Shown: in pieces, positions 18,530-27,630 of the stretch
Numbering within the stretch: the first letter of the stretch is position 1
How the letters are laid out: every line of letters starts with the position of its first letter
DNA from: Burkholderia pseudomultivorans
Lineage (GTDB): Bacteria; Pseudomonadota; Gammaproteobacteria; Burkholderiales; Burkholderiaceae
Direction of reading: 5' to 3'
NCBI RefSeq assembly: GCF_001718415.1
Contig: NZ_CP013378.1
Coordinates: 1,612,001 to 1,676,000, forward strand
Length of the DNA: 64,000 bases
Made by a program: the position numbers and the translations under genes
The notes under the pieces: generated by a model
What the model was told of the DNA's origin: nothing
Seen by the model: only the letters and a program-made list of their open reading frames with translations
Database searches by the model: none

Positions 18530-19375
18530 CTAGCTGCCGCGTCCCAGTTTAAAACCGGGTTTATGGTATTCCACGTGCCCGAGATCCATCATTTTCCAGC
18601 GACCACCCCAGGTCAGGCCAACCTGCTCGGCAACCTGCCCGTACAACTGATAGCCGCGCATGGCCCACGGATCTTTCTCGGAAATGACCAGCTTGCCGTC
18701 GCGCAGGAATGCATTGTCGGCCGCCAGCCCGAATTGGTGATAGCTCTGGAACGCGGCCGCATTGGTCACGCTGCCGCCCATCTGCGCAAGCCGGTTCTGC
18801 CGTTCCGGGCTCCGGTAACCCTCCAGCAGCGCCATTTCGTAACCATATTGTTCGTGCATGATCTTGTAGACCAGCAGCAAACGCGTACGGAAATCCGGAT
18901 CCAGCAGATTCCAGTCGCGGCTCGCGTCCTTCAGCGCCGGCCGCACCTGCTCGACTTCCTTGGTGGCAAAGACCTCCGGCGGCAACGGCGGGGGCGGGAC
19001 GAGCTGCTCGCCCTGCAATAGCGCGGCGATCTTCTCGTCGGGCACGCGTGCCGTGTCGTCGAACTGGAACAATTGCCTGCCGCGTAACGCGATGGCGACC
19101 AATGGCGGCGTCGCAAGAATACCCGCCGAGACCATAATCATCAAGCGGCGGCGAATCAGTAAATTTTGCACATCGCTTAAAGTGCTGCGCGTAACGGTTG
19201 CCGATTTAACAATCTGACTCCGCGTTCGCGCGGCGCGATCGTTCGCACGGCGTGCAAGACGGCCGTGAAACTGGGCGACGGATTCGAAAACCGTCGCGCG
19301 GACACCCGGTAAAAGCAACAGTGCCGCAACCGCGACGGCAAGGGTGAAATAGGCGACGAGTGCGACGGCAATCAA
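18530..19375 (-). CDS. tagX: T6SS-linked M15-type peptidoglycan peptidase TagX
   Basis: A 281-residue membrane-anchored peptidase. An N-terminal hydrophobic segment (about 3-23) and a second near residues 80-95 precede a VanY/M15_4-like domain. The zinc-site motifs are visible: SYHQFGLAADN (HxxGxAxD type) and LGHVEYHK near the C-terminus, with YRSPERQ before them. TagX proteins cut peptidoglycan to let the T6SS membrane complex through the wall; that role is known from Acinetobacter and is inferred here. No ATG gives the first membrane helix; TTG 19375 is used and is uncertain. Confidence 0.85.
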   Translation of the reverse strand: MIAVALVAYFTLAVAVAALLLLPGVRATVFESVAQFHGRLARRANDRAARTRSQIVKSATVTRSTLSDVQNLLIRRRLMIMVSAGILATPPLVAIALRGRQLFQFDDTARVPDEKIAALLQGEQLVPPPPLPPEVFATKEVEQVRPALKDASRDWNLLDPDFRTRLLLVYKIMHEQYGYEMALLEGYRSPERQNRLAQMGGSVTNAAAFQSYHQFGLAADNAFLRDGKLVISEKDPWAMRGYQLYGQVAEQVGLTWGGRWKMMDLGHVEYHKPGFKLGRGS

Positions 19376-19496
19376 TGAAATCCCCGGAAATTGGAATTGA
19401 TTGTGTTTTGCAATGCTTGCTCTTAGAATCAGGCTGCTTCGAGAGGCCGGGCTATATTATCGCGGTGAATTAAACCAGGATTCAATGAGACGCTGA

Positions 19497-20447
19497 ATGA
19501 GTGCGCCGGAAAATTCAAATTCGAAAACTCCGCCCAGCCTGCTGTCCGATACGAAACCGGCAGGCGAGGGTGGACCTCAGCAGTCGCGCATTCTCGCGAA
19601 TCTGGAAGGCCGTGTCACGCCGCCCGCCGAACCGCCGCGCCGTTCGCTGAAGGCGCCGATCGCGGCCGTCGTCGCGCTGCTGGTCGCCGTCGGCGGCTGG
19701 GGCGCGTGGCGCTGGCAGCAGCAGCCGGCCGAGCCGTCTGCCGTTGCGGCCGCAGCGGCACCCGCGGCCGCGAAGGCCGCGCCTGCCAGCGGCGCCGCCG
19801 TGCAGGTGGCGCAGAACGCCGCGTCGGCCGCGCCTGCCGCGCAGCCGGCCACGATCGTCACTGAAGATGCTGCATCGGGCACGTCCGCGTCGTCTGCCTC
19901 GTCCGCGCCCGCCGCGGACGACAGCCGCCTGTCGCGCGCGCTCGCCAACGGCGCCTCCGACGCATCGGGCGCGACCACGGCCGGTGTCGCTGCCGCCGCA
20001 ACGACCGCCGCCGCCGTCGCGACGACGAAAGCCGCGAAGGCCGATGCGAAGAACACGAAGCTCGCCGCGCGCAGCAAGGCGGAGACGAAGGCCGAGAGCA
20101 AGGCCGAAGCCCGCAGGCATCGCAAGGAGGCCGAGCTCGCGCAGGCGAAGAAGCGCCGCGACACGCCGGTGCGCACCGCGGGCGCGAAGGACGATCCGGA
20201 TGCGGACCTGCTCGCAGCGCTCGTCGCGCGCACCAAGCCCGCCGACAAGAAGACCGCCGCGCAGAAGGCGCAGGCCGTGCCGACAAAGACGGCCGCATCC
20301 GCCGGCGGCTCGCTGGCCGCGCGCGTGAAGGAATGCTCGCAGCGCGGTTTCTTCGAGGATCAGCTGTGCCGCTGGCGCGTCTGCGAAGGGCAATGGGGCA
20401 AGGACCCGGCATGCCCGAACGCCGCGCAGGCGGAAACCCGCCAGTAA
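19497..20447 (+). CDS. Membrane-anchored Ala/Lys-rich protein with four-Cys tail
   Basis: I do not recognise a defined function. The 316-residue protein has a cytoplasmic N-terminus (about 1-50), one membrane segment (about 52-70) and a long low-complexity Ala/Thr/Lys region. A short conserved-looking C-terminal module has cysteines at 280, 291, 296 and 306 around GFFEDQL, W293 and W300. The spacing suggests two disulfides in the periplasm. It diverges from tagX with 121 bases between them, which ties it to the T6SS locus by position only. The long repeat-like linker could span the periplasm, but TonB-type motifs were not found. Confidence 0.75.
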   Translation: MSAPENSNSKTPPSLLSDTKPAGEGGPQQSRILANLEGRVTPPAEPPRRSLKAPIAAVVALLVAVGGWGAWRWQQQPAEPSAVAAAAAPAAAKAAPASGAAVQVAQNAASAAPAAQPATIVTEDAASGTSASSASSAPAADDSRLSRALANGASDASGATTAGVAAAATTAAAVATTKAAKADAKNTKLAARSKAETKAESKAEARRHRKEAELAQAKKRRDTPVRTAGAKDDPDADLLAALVARTKPADKKTAAQKAQAVPTKTAASAGGSLAARVKECSQRGFFEDQLCRWRVCEGQWGKDPACPNAAQAETRQ

Positions 20448-20605
20448 TCATCGCGGACGGCAGACGGTCGCATGCGCGCCGCCCCTCGGGCGGCGCGTTG
20501 CTTTTGGGGCCGCGAGTCGGCCGGCGTGCCCGCGTGTGACGCTGTCATGCACGCGTCACGACCGTCGGGCATACGTCTCCTTTCCCTTTCCGGCGCGGGC
20601 CGTGC

Positions 20606-21658
20606 ATGCACCGCGCGAGCTTCGACACGATGGACCTGATCGTACAGACTTACGGCGCCGATACCTCCGGCATGGTATGCGGTTTCCGCTTCGTGCCCGG
20701 CGGCTCGGGCGCGATGCTCGACGCGTCCGCCGCCGCCGAGTGGCTGCACGCGTGCCGCGCGGGCGGCACGGCCGCGGCGGACGATTTCGTCTGGCTGCAC
20801 TTCAATCTCGCGCATGGCGCGAGCGAGCGCTGGATGCGCACGCACCTCGGGCTGCCCGACAGCTTCTTCGAATTCCTGCACGAAGGCTCGCGCTCGACGC
20901 GCATCGAGCAGGAGGACGGCGCGCTGCGCGCGATCGTCAACGACGTGATGTTCAACCTCGAGCTGACGCCGTCCGAGATCGCGACGCTGTTCGTCCACGT
21001 CGAGCAGCGCATCATGGTGACGGCGCGACTGAAGCCGCTGCGCTCGGTCGACACGCTGCGCGCGTGCGTGCGCGACGGCGAACGGTTCCGCTCGCCCGCG
21101 GAGCTGCTGATGCACCTGCTGCGCGACCAGGCCGACCTGCTGATCCAGATCATGCGGCGCACGAGCGTCGACGTCGATCGCATCGAGGATCGCTTCCTGT
21201 CGCAGCGGCTCACGTCGAACCGCATCGAGCTGGGCGCGATGCGCCGCACGCTGACGCGCCTGCAGCGCATGCTCGCGCCCGAACCGGGTTCGATCTTCCG
21301 GCTGCTCGCGAAGCCGCCCGCCTGGCTGCATGCGGAAGACGTGCAGGAACTGCGCGAGTCGACCGAGGAGTTCTCGCTCGTGCTCGCCGATCTCGCCGGG
21401 CTCGTCGAACGGATCAAGCTGCTGCAGGAAGAGATCGGCTCGCGGCTCGACGAGCAGAACAACCGCACGCTGTTCACGCTGACGCTCGTTACCGTGATCG
21501 CGCTGCCGATCAACATCGTCGCAGGCTTCTTCGGGATGAACGTCGGCGGCGTGCCGTTCTCGGACAACAAGCACGGCTTCTGGCTGATGGTGCTGCTCGT
21601 CGCGGGCTTTACTGCGCTCGCGGCATGGTGGGCGTTTCGTCGTCGGGACGATCGCTAG
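20606..21658 (+). CDS. CorA-family (ZntB-like) divalent cation transporter
   Basis: A 350-residue inner-membrane transporter. A large cytoplasmic domain with long helices is followed by two C-terminal membrane segments (about residues 290-310 and 325-343) joined by the signature GMN loop in FFGMNVGGVPF. Members carry Mg2+, Co2+ or Zn2+ as pentamers; the spacing is closer to ZntB-like than to classic CorA proteins, so the ion is uncertain. ATG 20606 gives MHRASFDTMDL, and ATG 20630 (MDLIVQTYG) is an alternative. Confidence 0.88.
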   Translation: MHRASFDTMDLIVQTYGADTSGMVCGFRFVPGGSGAMLDASAAAEWLHACRAGGTAAADDFVWLHFNLAHGASERWMRTHLGLPDSFFEFLHEGSRSTRIEQEDGALRAIVNDVMFNLELTPSEIATLFVHVEQRIMVTARLKPLRSVDTLRACVRDGERFRSPAELLMHLLRDQADLLIQIMRRTSVDVDRIEDRFLSQRLTSNRIELGAMRRTLTRLQRMLAPEPGSIFRLLAKPPAWLHAEDVQELRESTEEFSLVLADLAGLVERIKLLQEEIGSRLDEQNNRTLFTLTLVTVIALPINIVAGFFGMNVGGVPFSDNKHGFWLMVLLVAGFTALAAWWAFRRRDDR

Positions 21659-21712
21659 CGGCCGCCGCAGCCTTCGTCACCGCCGCCGCAACGAAGGGCA
21701 TAGTCGCCGCGC

Positions 21713-21865
21713 TCAGCGCAGCAGCGCGATCGCGCGCTCGCCGATCACCATCCCGAGCAGGCCGATCAGCGCGACGAGCGGCGGGGCCGGCGAGCGCACC
21801 TGCAGCAGCGCATACAGCACGCCGACACCGACGCCCACCGCGAGCGAAGTCACGTAGTCGATCAT
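21713..21865 (-). CDS. Small XapX-domain membrane protein
   Basis: A 50-residue protein, MIDYVTSLAVGVGVGVLYAL and onward to GMVIGERAIALLR, with two hydrophobic helices separated by a short RSPAPP turn. This is the XapX domain, found as small standalone membrane proteins of unknown function. It starts 22 bases after the upstream oxidoreductase stop and is probably co-transcribed with it. The stop is TGA at 21713-21715. Confidence 0.85.
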   Translation of the reverse strand: MIDYVTSLAVGVGVGVLYALLQVRSPAPPLVALIGLLGMVIGERAIALLR

Positions 21866-21887
21866 CGCGTTCTCCGGTCGCGCGACG

Positions 21888-22865
21888 TCACGGCTTGAGC
21901 AGCACGCGTTCGCGGGCGCCGGCCAGCACCGCGCGATACGCGTCGTGCGCACGTTCGAGCGGATACACGTAGTCGTCGACGATCGGGAACGGGCGCAGCG
22001 AGCCGTTCTCGAAGCCGGGCGCGAGCGTGTCGAGGATGCGCGCGACGGCCGCGCCGTCGAGCTGTAGCGAATCGACACCCACGTACGTGTGCTGGCCGTG
22101 ATAGAACGCGAAGATGTCGAACGGCACGCTGCGCTCGATCGTCGAGATGAAGATCTGCCGCGCGCCGATCGCCATCGAGGCGTTGGCGGCCTCGAAATAC
22201 GGGCTGCCGACCGTGTTGTAGACGATGTCCGCGCCATGCCCGCCAGTCGCCGCGCGCACGGCGTCGGCGACCGCTTCGCTCGATGCGTCGATCACGTGCA
22301 CGTCGCGCGACGCGTGGCCGCGATAGCCGCCCGGGCCGCGCTCGACGCCGATCACCGTCGCGCCGCGCGCGGTCGCGAGCTGGATCGCCGCCTGGCCGAC
22401 CTTGCCGTTCGCGCCGAACACCAGCACGACATCGCCGGCCGTCGGCATGCCGGCGCGCCGTAGGCCTTCGTACGCGGTGACGAACGGCACGCCGACGCCG
22501 GCCGCTTCGTCGAGCGTCAGCGCGGCGGGCTTGCGGCGCACCTGCGCGGCGTCGAGCAGCAGGCGTTCCGCGTGCGAGCCGTCGCGGTGCACGCCGAGGT
22601 CGCCGCCCGATCCCCACACCTGCGCGCCGACCCAGTCGGCGGGGCCGCTGCGCACGATGCCGGCCCAGTCGCGCCCCGGCGTGCGCGGCCACACCGCGTG
22701 CGGCATGCGGCCGAGTGCCGCTTTCACGTCGCTCGGATTCACGCCGGCCGCGCGCACTTCGATCAGCATCCGGCCGTCGGTCGGCACGGGGTCGGCGATA
22801 TCGCGGATGCGGACATCGAGCGACTCGATGTCGGCGGCGGGGGCTTCCAGACGAAGACTGCGCAT
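21888..22865 (-). CDS. Zinc-independent MDR / quinone oxidoreductase-like protein
   Basis: A 325-residue medium-chain dehydrogenase/reductase. The N-terminal GroES-like domain contains GVNPSDVKAALG and GRDWAGIV. The Rossmann domain starts at VVLVFGANGKVGQAAIQLA (about 155-173), an NADPH-binding glycine motif in the quinone-reductase style. Zinc-binding cysteine clusters are absent, as in QOR-type enzymes. ATG 22865 is used because the upstream frame lies in the promoter gap. It diverges from a LysR gene that probably controls it and leads into the XapX gene. Substrate unknown. Confidence 0.88.
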   Translation of the reverse strand: MRSLRLEAPAADIESLDVRIRDIADPVPTDGRMLIEVRAAGVNPSDVKAALGRMPHAVWPRTPGRDWAGIVRSGPADWVGAQVWGSGGDLGVHRDGSHAERLLLDAAQVRRKPAALTLDEAAGVGVPFVTAYEGLRRAGMPTAGDVVLVFGANGKVGQAAIQLATARGATVIGVERGPGGYRGHASRDVHVIDASSEAVADAVRAATGGHGADIVYNTVGSPYFEAANASMAIGARQIFISTIERSVPFDIFAFYHGQHTYVGVDSLQLDGAAVARILDTLAPGFENGSLRPFPIVDDYVYPLERAHDAYRAVLAGARERVLLKP

Positions 22866-22988
22866 GATCGGCTCCTGAGGCGGCGCGTGAAAGGGATGCA
22901 CGCAGTCTAGGCGCGCGGGATTGACGCGGAAACCTGCAAAGGCGCACGATTGTTTTGCAATCAACGCACAGGCAGGATCGCATCGCGC
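22866..22988. promoter_or_regulatory. Divergent oxidoreductase/LysR control region
   Basis: The 123-base gap contains an imperfectly spaced palindrome GATTG-TTTTG-CAATC at 22948-22962, 27 bases before the regulator start. Placement and ATTG/CAAT symmetry suit a LysR-type binding site. Binding is inferred. Confidence 0.45.
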
Positions 22989-23909
22989 ATGGACGACTTC
23001 CTTTCACCGCATCTGGCGCTGTTCGTCGACGTGGTCGAACAGCAGAGCTTTTCGGCGGCCGCGCGCCGGCTCGGCGTCGCCGCGTCGTCGGTCACGCGGC
23101 GCATCGACCGGCTGGAGGCGCAACTCGGGCTGCGCCTGCTGCATCGGACCACGCACGCGCTGCGGCCGACCGAGGCCGGACAACTGCTCTACCAGCGCGC
23201 GACGCGCATGCTCGCCGAGCTCCGCGGGCTGCAGGAGGACCTGCACAGCCAGCACGACGAGCCGAGCGGGCTGCTGCGCGTCGACTGTCCGGCGCCGTTC
23301 GGCCGGCTGCACCTGATGGCCGCGCTGGTCGCCTTCATGCAGCGTCATCCGGCGCTGCAGGTCGAGCTCGTGCTCACCGACAGCATGGTCGACCTGCAGG
23401 GCGCGCGACTTGGCACCGACGTCGATCTCGCGGTGCGCATCGGCCCGCTCGAGGACACGCGTCTCGTCGCCACCGTGCTGGCGCCGCAGCGGCGCGTGCT
23501 GTGCGCGAGCCCGGCCTATCTCGCGCGGCGCGGCGAGCCGGCGTCCCCCGATGCGCTGGCCGAACACGACTGCCTCGGCTGGCATGGCGCGTCGCCGCCC
23601 GGCGCGTGGCGCTTCGACGGCCGCCGCCAGGTTCCCGCGCAACCGCGGTTTCGCAGCAATCATTCGGAAGCGTTGCTGGAGGCGGCGACCGAGGGGCTCG
23701 GCATCGCGCACCTGCCGACCTGGCTCGTCGCGGATGCGCTGCGCGCGGGGCGGCTGCGCACGATCCTGCCGCGCTACGCGGCGGCGCCCGAAGCGGCGAC
23801 GATCCACGTGCTGCGCCAGCAGGCGCGCGGCAGCGCACGCGCGTCGCGGCTGGTCGCGTTTCTCTCCACGTGGTTCGCGCAGCCCGCGTGGGACGCCGCG
23901 TGGACGTGA
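22989..23909 (+). CDS. LysR-family transcriptional regulator
   Basis: A 306-residue regulator with an N-terminal winged helix (about 1-62: FVDVVEQQSFSAAARRLGVA, then SSVTRRIDRLEAQLG) and a C-terminal periplasmic-binding-like effector domain (about 90-295). ATG 22989 starts at MDDFLSPH just before the helix-turn-helix; the upstream extension is in the promoter gap. It is transcribed away from the oxidoreductase-XapX pair, the usual layout for a regulator and its target. Inducer unknown. Confidence 0.92.
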   Translation: MDDFLSPHLALFVDVVEQQSFSAAARRLGVAASSVTRRIDRLEAQLGLRLLHRTTHALRPTEAGQLLYQRATRMLAELRGLQEDLHSQHDEPSGLLRVDCPAPFGRLHLMAALVAFMQRHPALQVELVLTDSMVDLQGARLGTDVDLAVRIGPLEDTRLVATVLAPQRRVLCASPAYLARRGEPASPDALAEHDCLGWHGASPPGAWRFDGRRQVPAQPRFRSNHSEALLEAATEGLGIAHLPTWLVADALRAGRLRTILPRYAAAPEAATIHVLRQQARGSARASRLVAFLSTWFAQPAWDAAWT

Positions 23910-23946
23910 CGGCATGACGCGGCGCCGCGTGATACCGCGCCGTGCC

Positions 23947-23977
23947 AAAAAAAAGCGGGCCCCGCTCGCGAGGCCCG
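23947..23977 (-). terminator. Rho-independent terminator of the M1 peptidase gene
   Basis: On the minus strand CGGGCC and GGCCCG (plus-strand 23972-23977 and 23956-23961) form the stem, followed by eight T residues (plus-strand A-run 23947-23954). It lies about 70 bases beyond the peptidase stop. Confidence 0.85.
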
Positions 23978-24047
23978 TCGAAGAGGAAGAAACCGTCCAC
24001 CGGCCGGCGCGGCGCCGCAACCGCGCGGCGCCGCCGGCCGGACGCCG

Positions 24048-26216
24048 TTACTGCGCGACCGTCTTGCGCGGCTTGAACGCGCCCTGGTAGCGCAGCGCCG
24101 GGCGTTCCTTCGTGGTCGGCAGGATGCCGCCGAAGCTCGGCGTCTGGCGCAGCTTGATCGCGGCCGGCGAAGCGACCGAGCCGATCGACGTCGAGCGCGA
24201 GGCCGGCGCGAGGTTGTTCGCGACCAGCAGCGCCGCCTCGCTCTTCAGGTTCGCGAGCAGCACCGGATCGGTCGAGCTGTTGATCTGCGTGAGCAGCCCG
24301 CTCCATGCCGCGTCGCTGTAGTTCACGACGTAGTAGTCGAGACCGGTCGGGTCCGCGACCACGCCCGTGCAGCCATCGATCCGCGTCTGCGTCTGCGTGT
24401 CCTTCAGCGCGAGCGTCGTGCGGTTCGCGAGACCCTGGCCGTACGCGAGCGTGATCGGCACCGTCCATTGCAGGCCCGGATACGCGTTCTTGTTCGGGAA
24501 CGGCTGCTGTTTCAGCGTGACGATCGTCTGGTTCTTCGTCAGGTCGCACTGCGTGTCGAGCGAGATCAGCGGCACGCCGGTCTGGCGCACGTAGCTGTCG
24601 CCGATCGGGCCGACCGGCTGGCCGCTCGCCTTCGACAGCGCGTCCCACAGGCGCTTCGGCGTGCCGTTGCCGAACGAGTAGTCGGTCAGGTACTGCTGCA
24701 GGCCCTTGCGCAGCGTCTGCTCGCCGAGATAGTTCTCGAGCGTCTTCAGCACATGACCGCCCTTGTCGTATGTAAACGCGCTCGCGCTCAGCACGAAGTC
24801 GTTGGACGCCCAGTCGTTGAAGTTCGGCGCGACCGGGAACGCGTTCGGGCCGATGTCGCGATTGATCACGCGGTACTTGTTCTTCACCTGGTCGAGCCAG
24901 CTGAACTCGTCGGGGAAGAACTGGATCGTCGTCTTCGTCTCGAAGAAGGTCGCGAACGACTCGTTGAGCCACACGTCGTCCCACCAGTCGGTCGTCACGA
25001 GATCGCCGAACCACTGGTGCGCGACTTCATGCGTCAGCACCTCGTTGCCGTACTGCGACATCGGCTGGCCCGGCTGCGGCAGGATGTCGTCGGCGAATTC
25101 GAGGATCGAGCCCCAGTTCTCCATGCCGCCGAAGTTCAGGTCCTTCTCTTCCTTGAACGCGTCGTTCGCGGCGACCGTGTCGAACTTCTTCAGCGGCAGC
25201 GGGATGCCCGTGTAGCGGTAGTAGAAGTCGAGCGCCTGCTTGGTGCGGTCCATCGCCGGCTTCGCCCATTCGCGCATGCCCGGCGGCGTGAACACGCGCA
25301 GGTGCAGGCCGCCCTTGCCGCCCGGCAGCGGGCTCGTGAAGTCGTCCTCGTAGGTGTCGAACAGGCCGCCGCCGAAGAACAGCAGGTACGACGGCATCGG
25401 CGGGGTCTTCTCGAACTGCACGAGCTTGTAGCCGCCGCCGACGTTGGTCGACGGCTTCTCGGCCGCGTTCGACACGACGCGCCAGTTCGACGGCACTTCG
25501 GCGGTCACCTCGTAGGTCGGGCGGAAGGCCGGTTCGTCCCAGCCGGGGAACCACTGGCGCGCGAGGTTGGTTTCGCCCTGCGTGAGGATCGCGCCGCTGG
25601 TCGTGCCGTCGGTGCTCTTCAGGTCGACGCGGAACACGCCTTCGGCGGCCGAGCAGCCCGGATACGGATCGTCGCCGCAGCTGCCGCCGGTCTTCTTGAC
25701 CGGATCGTCGTACGACTTGAAGTTGATGATGCCCGACCACTCCATGTGCAGCGAATAGTTGCCCGGCGAGATCGAGCCGCTGACCGGGCGCAGCTGGTAG
25801 AAGTCGCCCTTGTCCTGCGGCGTCGCGATCAGCTGGATGTTGCCCGGCTGCAGCGTGATGCGGCCGTTCGTGAACTTGATCCGGTGGCCCGCGACCACGA
25901 TGTTGTTGACCGGCTTCAGCACCTTGATCTCGACGTCGGCGCGGCCGTCGAACGCGTTCAGCGCTTCGTTCGGGCGGAACCACAGGCGGTAGTTCACCGG
26001 CACGACGGTGTCGGGCAGCTCGACGGGCGGCACGCTCTTGTCGACGTTGGAAGCGGCCGGCGGCGTGGTGACGGCGGGCGACGAGCCCGCGTTCGGTGCG
26101 GCGGCCGAGCTGAGCGCGGACGCGGAGCCGACGCCGCCGTCGTCGCCGCCGCAGCCGGCGAGCGCGAGTGCGGCGACGAGCGGCAGGTAACGCATCTTGC
26201 GAATCTGGATCGACAT
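24048..26216 (-). CDS. Lipoprotein M1-family metallo-aminopeptidase
   Basis: A 722-residue zinc aminopeptidase. The first 22 residues are a lipoprotein signal ending ALAGC (C22), followed by a Gly/Asp/Ser/Ala/Pro-rich linker to about residue 65. The catalytic domain shows the exopeptidase motif GGMENWG (363-369), HEVAH (396-400) and the third zinc ligand E419 in WLNES. The C-terminal region is helical and ends PRKTVAQ. It should remove N-terminal residues from peptides at the cell envelope. Most bacterial M1 enzymes of the PepN type are cytoplasmic, so the lipid anchor is notable. It is monocistronic with its own terminator. Confidence 0.92.
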   Translation of the reverse strand: MSIQIRKMRYLPLVAALALAGCGGDDGGVGSASALSSAAAPNAGSSPAVTTPPAASNVDKSVPPVELPDTVVPVNYRLWFRPNEALNAFDGRADVEIKVLKPVNNIVVAGHRIKFTNGRITLQPGNIQLIATPQDKGDFYQLRPVSGSISPGNYSLHMEWSGIINFKSYDDPVKKTGGSCGDDPYPGCSAAEGVFRVDLKSTDGTTSGAILTQGETNLARQWFPGWDEPAFRPTYEVTAEVPSNWRVVSNAAEKPSTNVGGGYKLVQFEKTPPMPSYLLFFGGGLFDTYEDDFTSPLPGGKGGLHLRVFTPPGMREWAKPAMDRTKQALDFYYRYTGIPLPLKKFDTVAANDAFKEEKDLNFGGMENWGSILEFADDILPQPGQPMSQYGNEVLTHEVAHQWFGDLVTTDWWDDVWLNESFATFFETKTTIQFFPDEFSWLDQVKNKYRVINRDIGPNAFPVAPNFNDWASNDFVLSASAFTYDKGGHVLKTLENYLGEQTLRKGLQQYLTDYSFGNGTPKRLWDALSKASGQPVGPIGDSYVRQTGVPLISLDTQCDLTKNQTIVTLKQQPFPNKNAYPGLQWTVPITLAYGQGLANRTTLALKDTQTQTRIDGCTGVVADPTGLDYYVVNYSDAAWSGLLTQINSSTDPVLLANLKSEAALLVANNLAPASRSTSIGSVASPAAIKLRQTPSFGGILPTTKERPALRYQGAFKPRKTVAQ

Positions 26217-26861
26217 GACTGAAAACCTCGATTATTGAAAGAGTGGTTCAGTGCTGCGAAATCGCCGGCAAAAGCAGTCCCCCGCCGTTAATCAACAGCG
26301 ACGAGAAATGCTAATGACGGATTATTCGAAAAGACGGTCGGCCGGCTACGTGAAGGTAATCATGGTTTGCTGCCCCCTCTCAATTTCCGGATATCGGTTG
26401 ACTTGCCGGTTCAAAAGCGCCGGGCGCGTGTTGTACTGAGTGGATTTCGCGCGCACGACGACAGGCGGCACGCCCGGCGCGGGCGCGCAACCCTTTGAAC
26501 CAACGACCTACGGGGCTGGCCGGGCCAGGCCGCGGACGGAAGGACGGCGAGGGTGTCGCCGTTCCGTAAAAGCGCCGTCATGCGGCTTCAAGGTTTGTCG
26601 GCCTGCTCGAAGGATGCGTCAATATACTTGATGGTTTTGAGTAAAGGAAACGAAAAAATTAGAAAGCGCATCTATTGCGGTTTTCGCGATTCATTGAATG
26701 ACGGGAGGCATTAATTCGCGTTTCTGAATGAGCGGGGAGTTCGTAGTTTTAATCTATTAAGGATTGCGGGGCGCCGCAAAAACTACGAAAGCCGGCGGGC
26801 GCGGGCACGCTCTGTACAATGCATCGACGAACCGACGATCGATTGCCGAGGAGGCCTGCCC
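26217..26861. promoter_or_regulatory. 645-base divergent gap with a long inverted repeat
   Basis: This stretch lies between the leftward peptidase and the rightward WHy lipoprotein. It is more AT-rich than its neighbours, especially 26630-26760. A perfect 11-base inverted repeat (TTCGTAGTTTT at 26740-26750 and its complement at 26779-26789) encloses an inner GCGG/CCGC stem. A frame of 62 codons at 26251-26439 has no family features and is not called. A TACAAT hexamer at 26815-26820 has no good -35 partner. Confidence 0.5.
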
Positions 26862-27356
26862 ATGTCACGTGCCCTGTTCCGTATCGCGCCGTTGCGCGCC
26901 GTGCTGGCGATGCTTGCCGCCGTGTTCCTGCTCGGCGGTTGCGCGGGCCTGACGCGCGAGCCGGTGAGCGTGACGGTCGCGGGGCTCGATCCGCTCGTCG
27001 GGCAGGGGCTCGAAATGCGCTTCAGCCTGAAGCTGCGCGTGCAGAACCCGAACGACACGCCGATCGAATACGACGGCGTCTCGGTCGCGCTCGACCTGAA
27101 CGGCACGCCGTTCGCGAGCGGCGTCAGCGATCGCTCGGGCGTCGTGCCGCGCTTCGGCGAGACCGTGCTCGACGTGCCCGTGTCGGTATCCGCGTTCGCT
27201 GCCGCGCGGCAGGCGTGGAACCTGCCGGGTGCGGCCGCGAACGGCGAGCTGCCCTATGCGCTGCGCGGCCGCCTCGCGGGCGGCGTGCTCGGCACCGTGC
27301 GCTTCAACGATGCGGGCACGCTGCGGATGCCGGCGATGCCGGGGTGGGGCGGGTAA
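26862..27356 (+). CDS. LEA14/WHy-domain lipoprotein
   Basis: A 164-residue lipoprotein: signal peptide with lipobox LLGGC (cysteine near residue 27), then a single WHy/LEA-2 domain (LRVQNPNDTPIEYDGVSVAL is the core). Such bacterial proteins are related to plant stress proteins and sit on the outer or inner membrane; the molecular role is not established. AGGAGG lies before the ATG at a suitable distance. It stands alone. Confidence 0.85.
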   Translation: MSRALFRIAPLRAVLAMLAAVFLLGGCAGLTREPVSVTVAGLDPLVGQGLEMRFSLKLRVQNPNDTPIEYDGVSVALDLNGTPFASGVSDRSGVVPRFGETVLDVPVSVSAFAAARQAWNLPGAAANGELPYALRGRLAGGVLGTVRFNDAGTLRMPAMPGWGG

Positions 27357-27630
27357 GGGCTCGCGACGCGCGCACCCGCGAACGGGGAAACCGTCCTCGC
27401 GCGCGAGCCGTACGCGACCAGGGACGGTGCGAGACCGGCATCGCGGCCGTCAAGCGCGGCGCGCCCGACGCGGGCGTCGTCGATCTCACCTGAACCGAGA
27501 TGGCGCCGCGGCTCCCGCTGCCGGACGGGCGTCGCGGCGCGTGCTTTGCCGCGCCGGTCAAAGCGCGGTATGGTGTCGTCCGCGCGGCGAATTCCCGCCG
27601 CCCGTCGAAGCCAACCGTAGCCGAACTCGC

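Noticed and set aside
26251..26439. 62-codon frame in the gap after the M1 peptidase start
   Set aside because: No family features, no good ribosome site and atypical composition; too weak to call.
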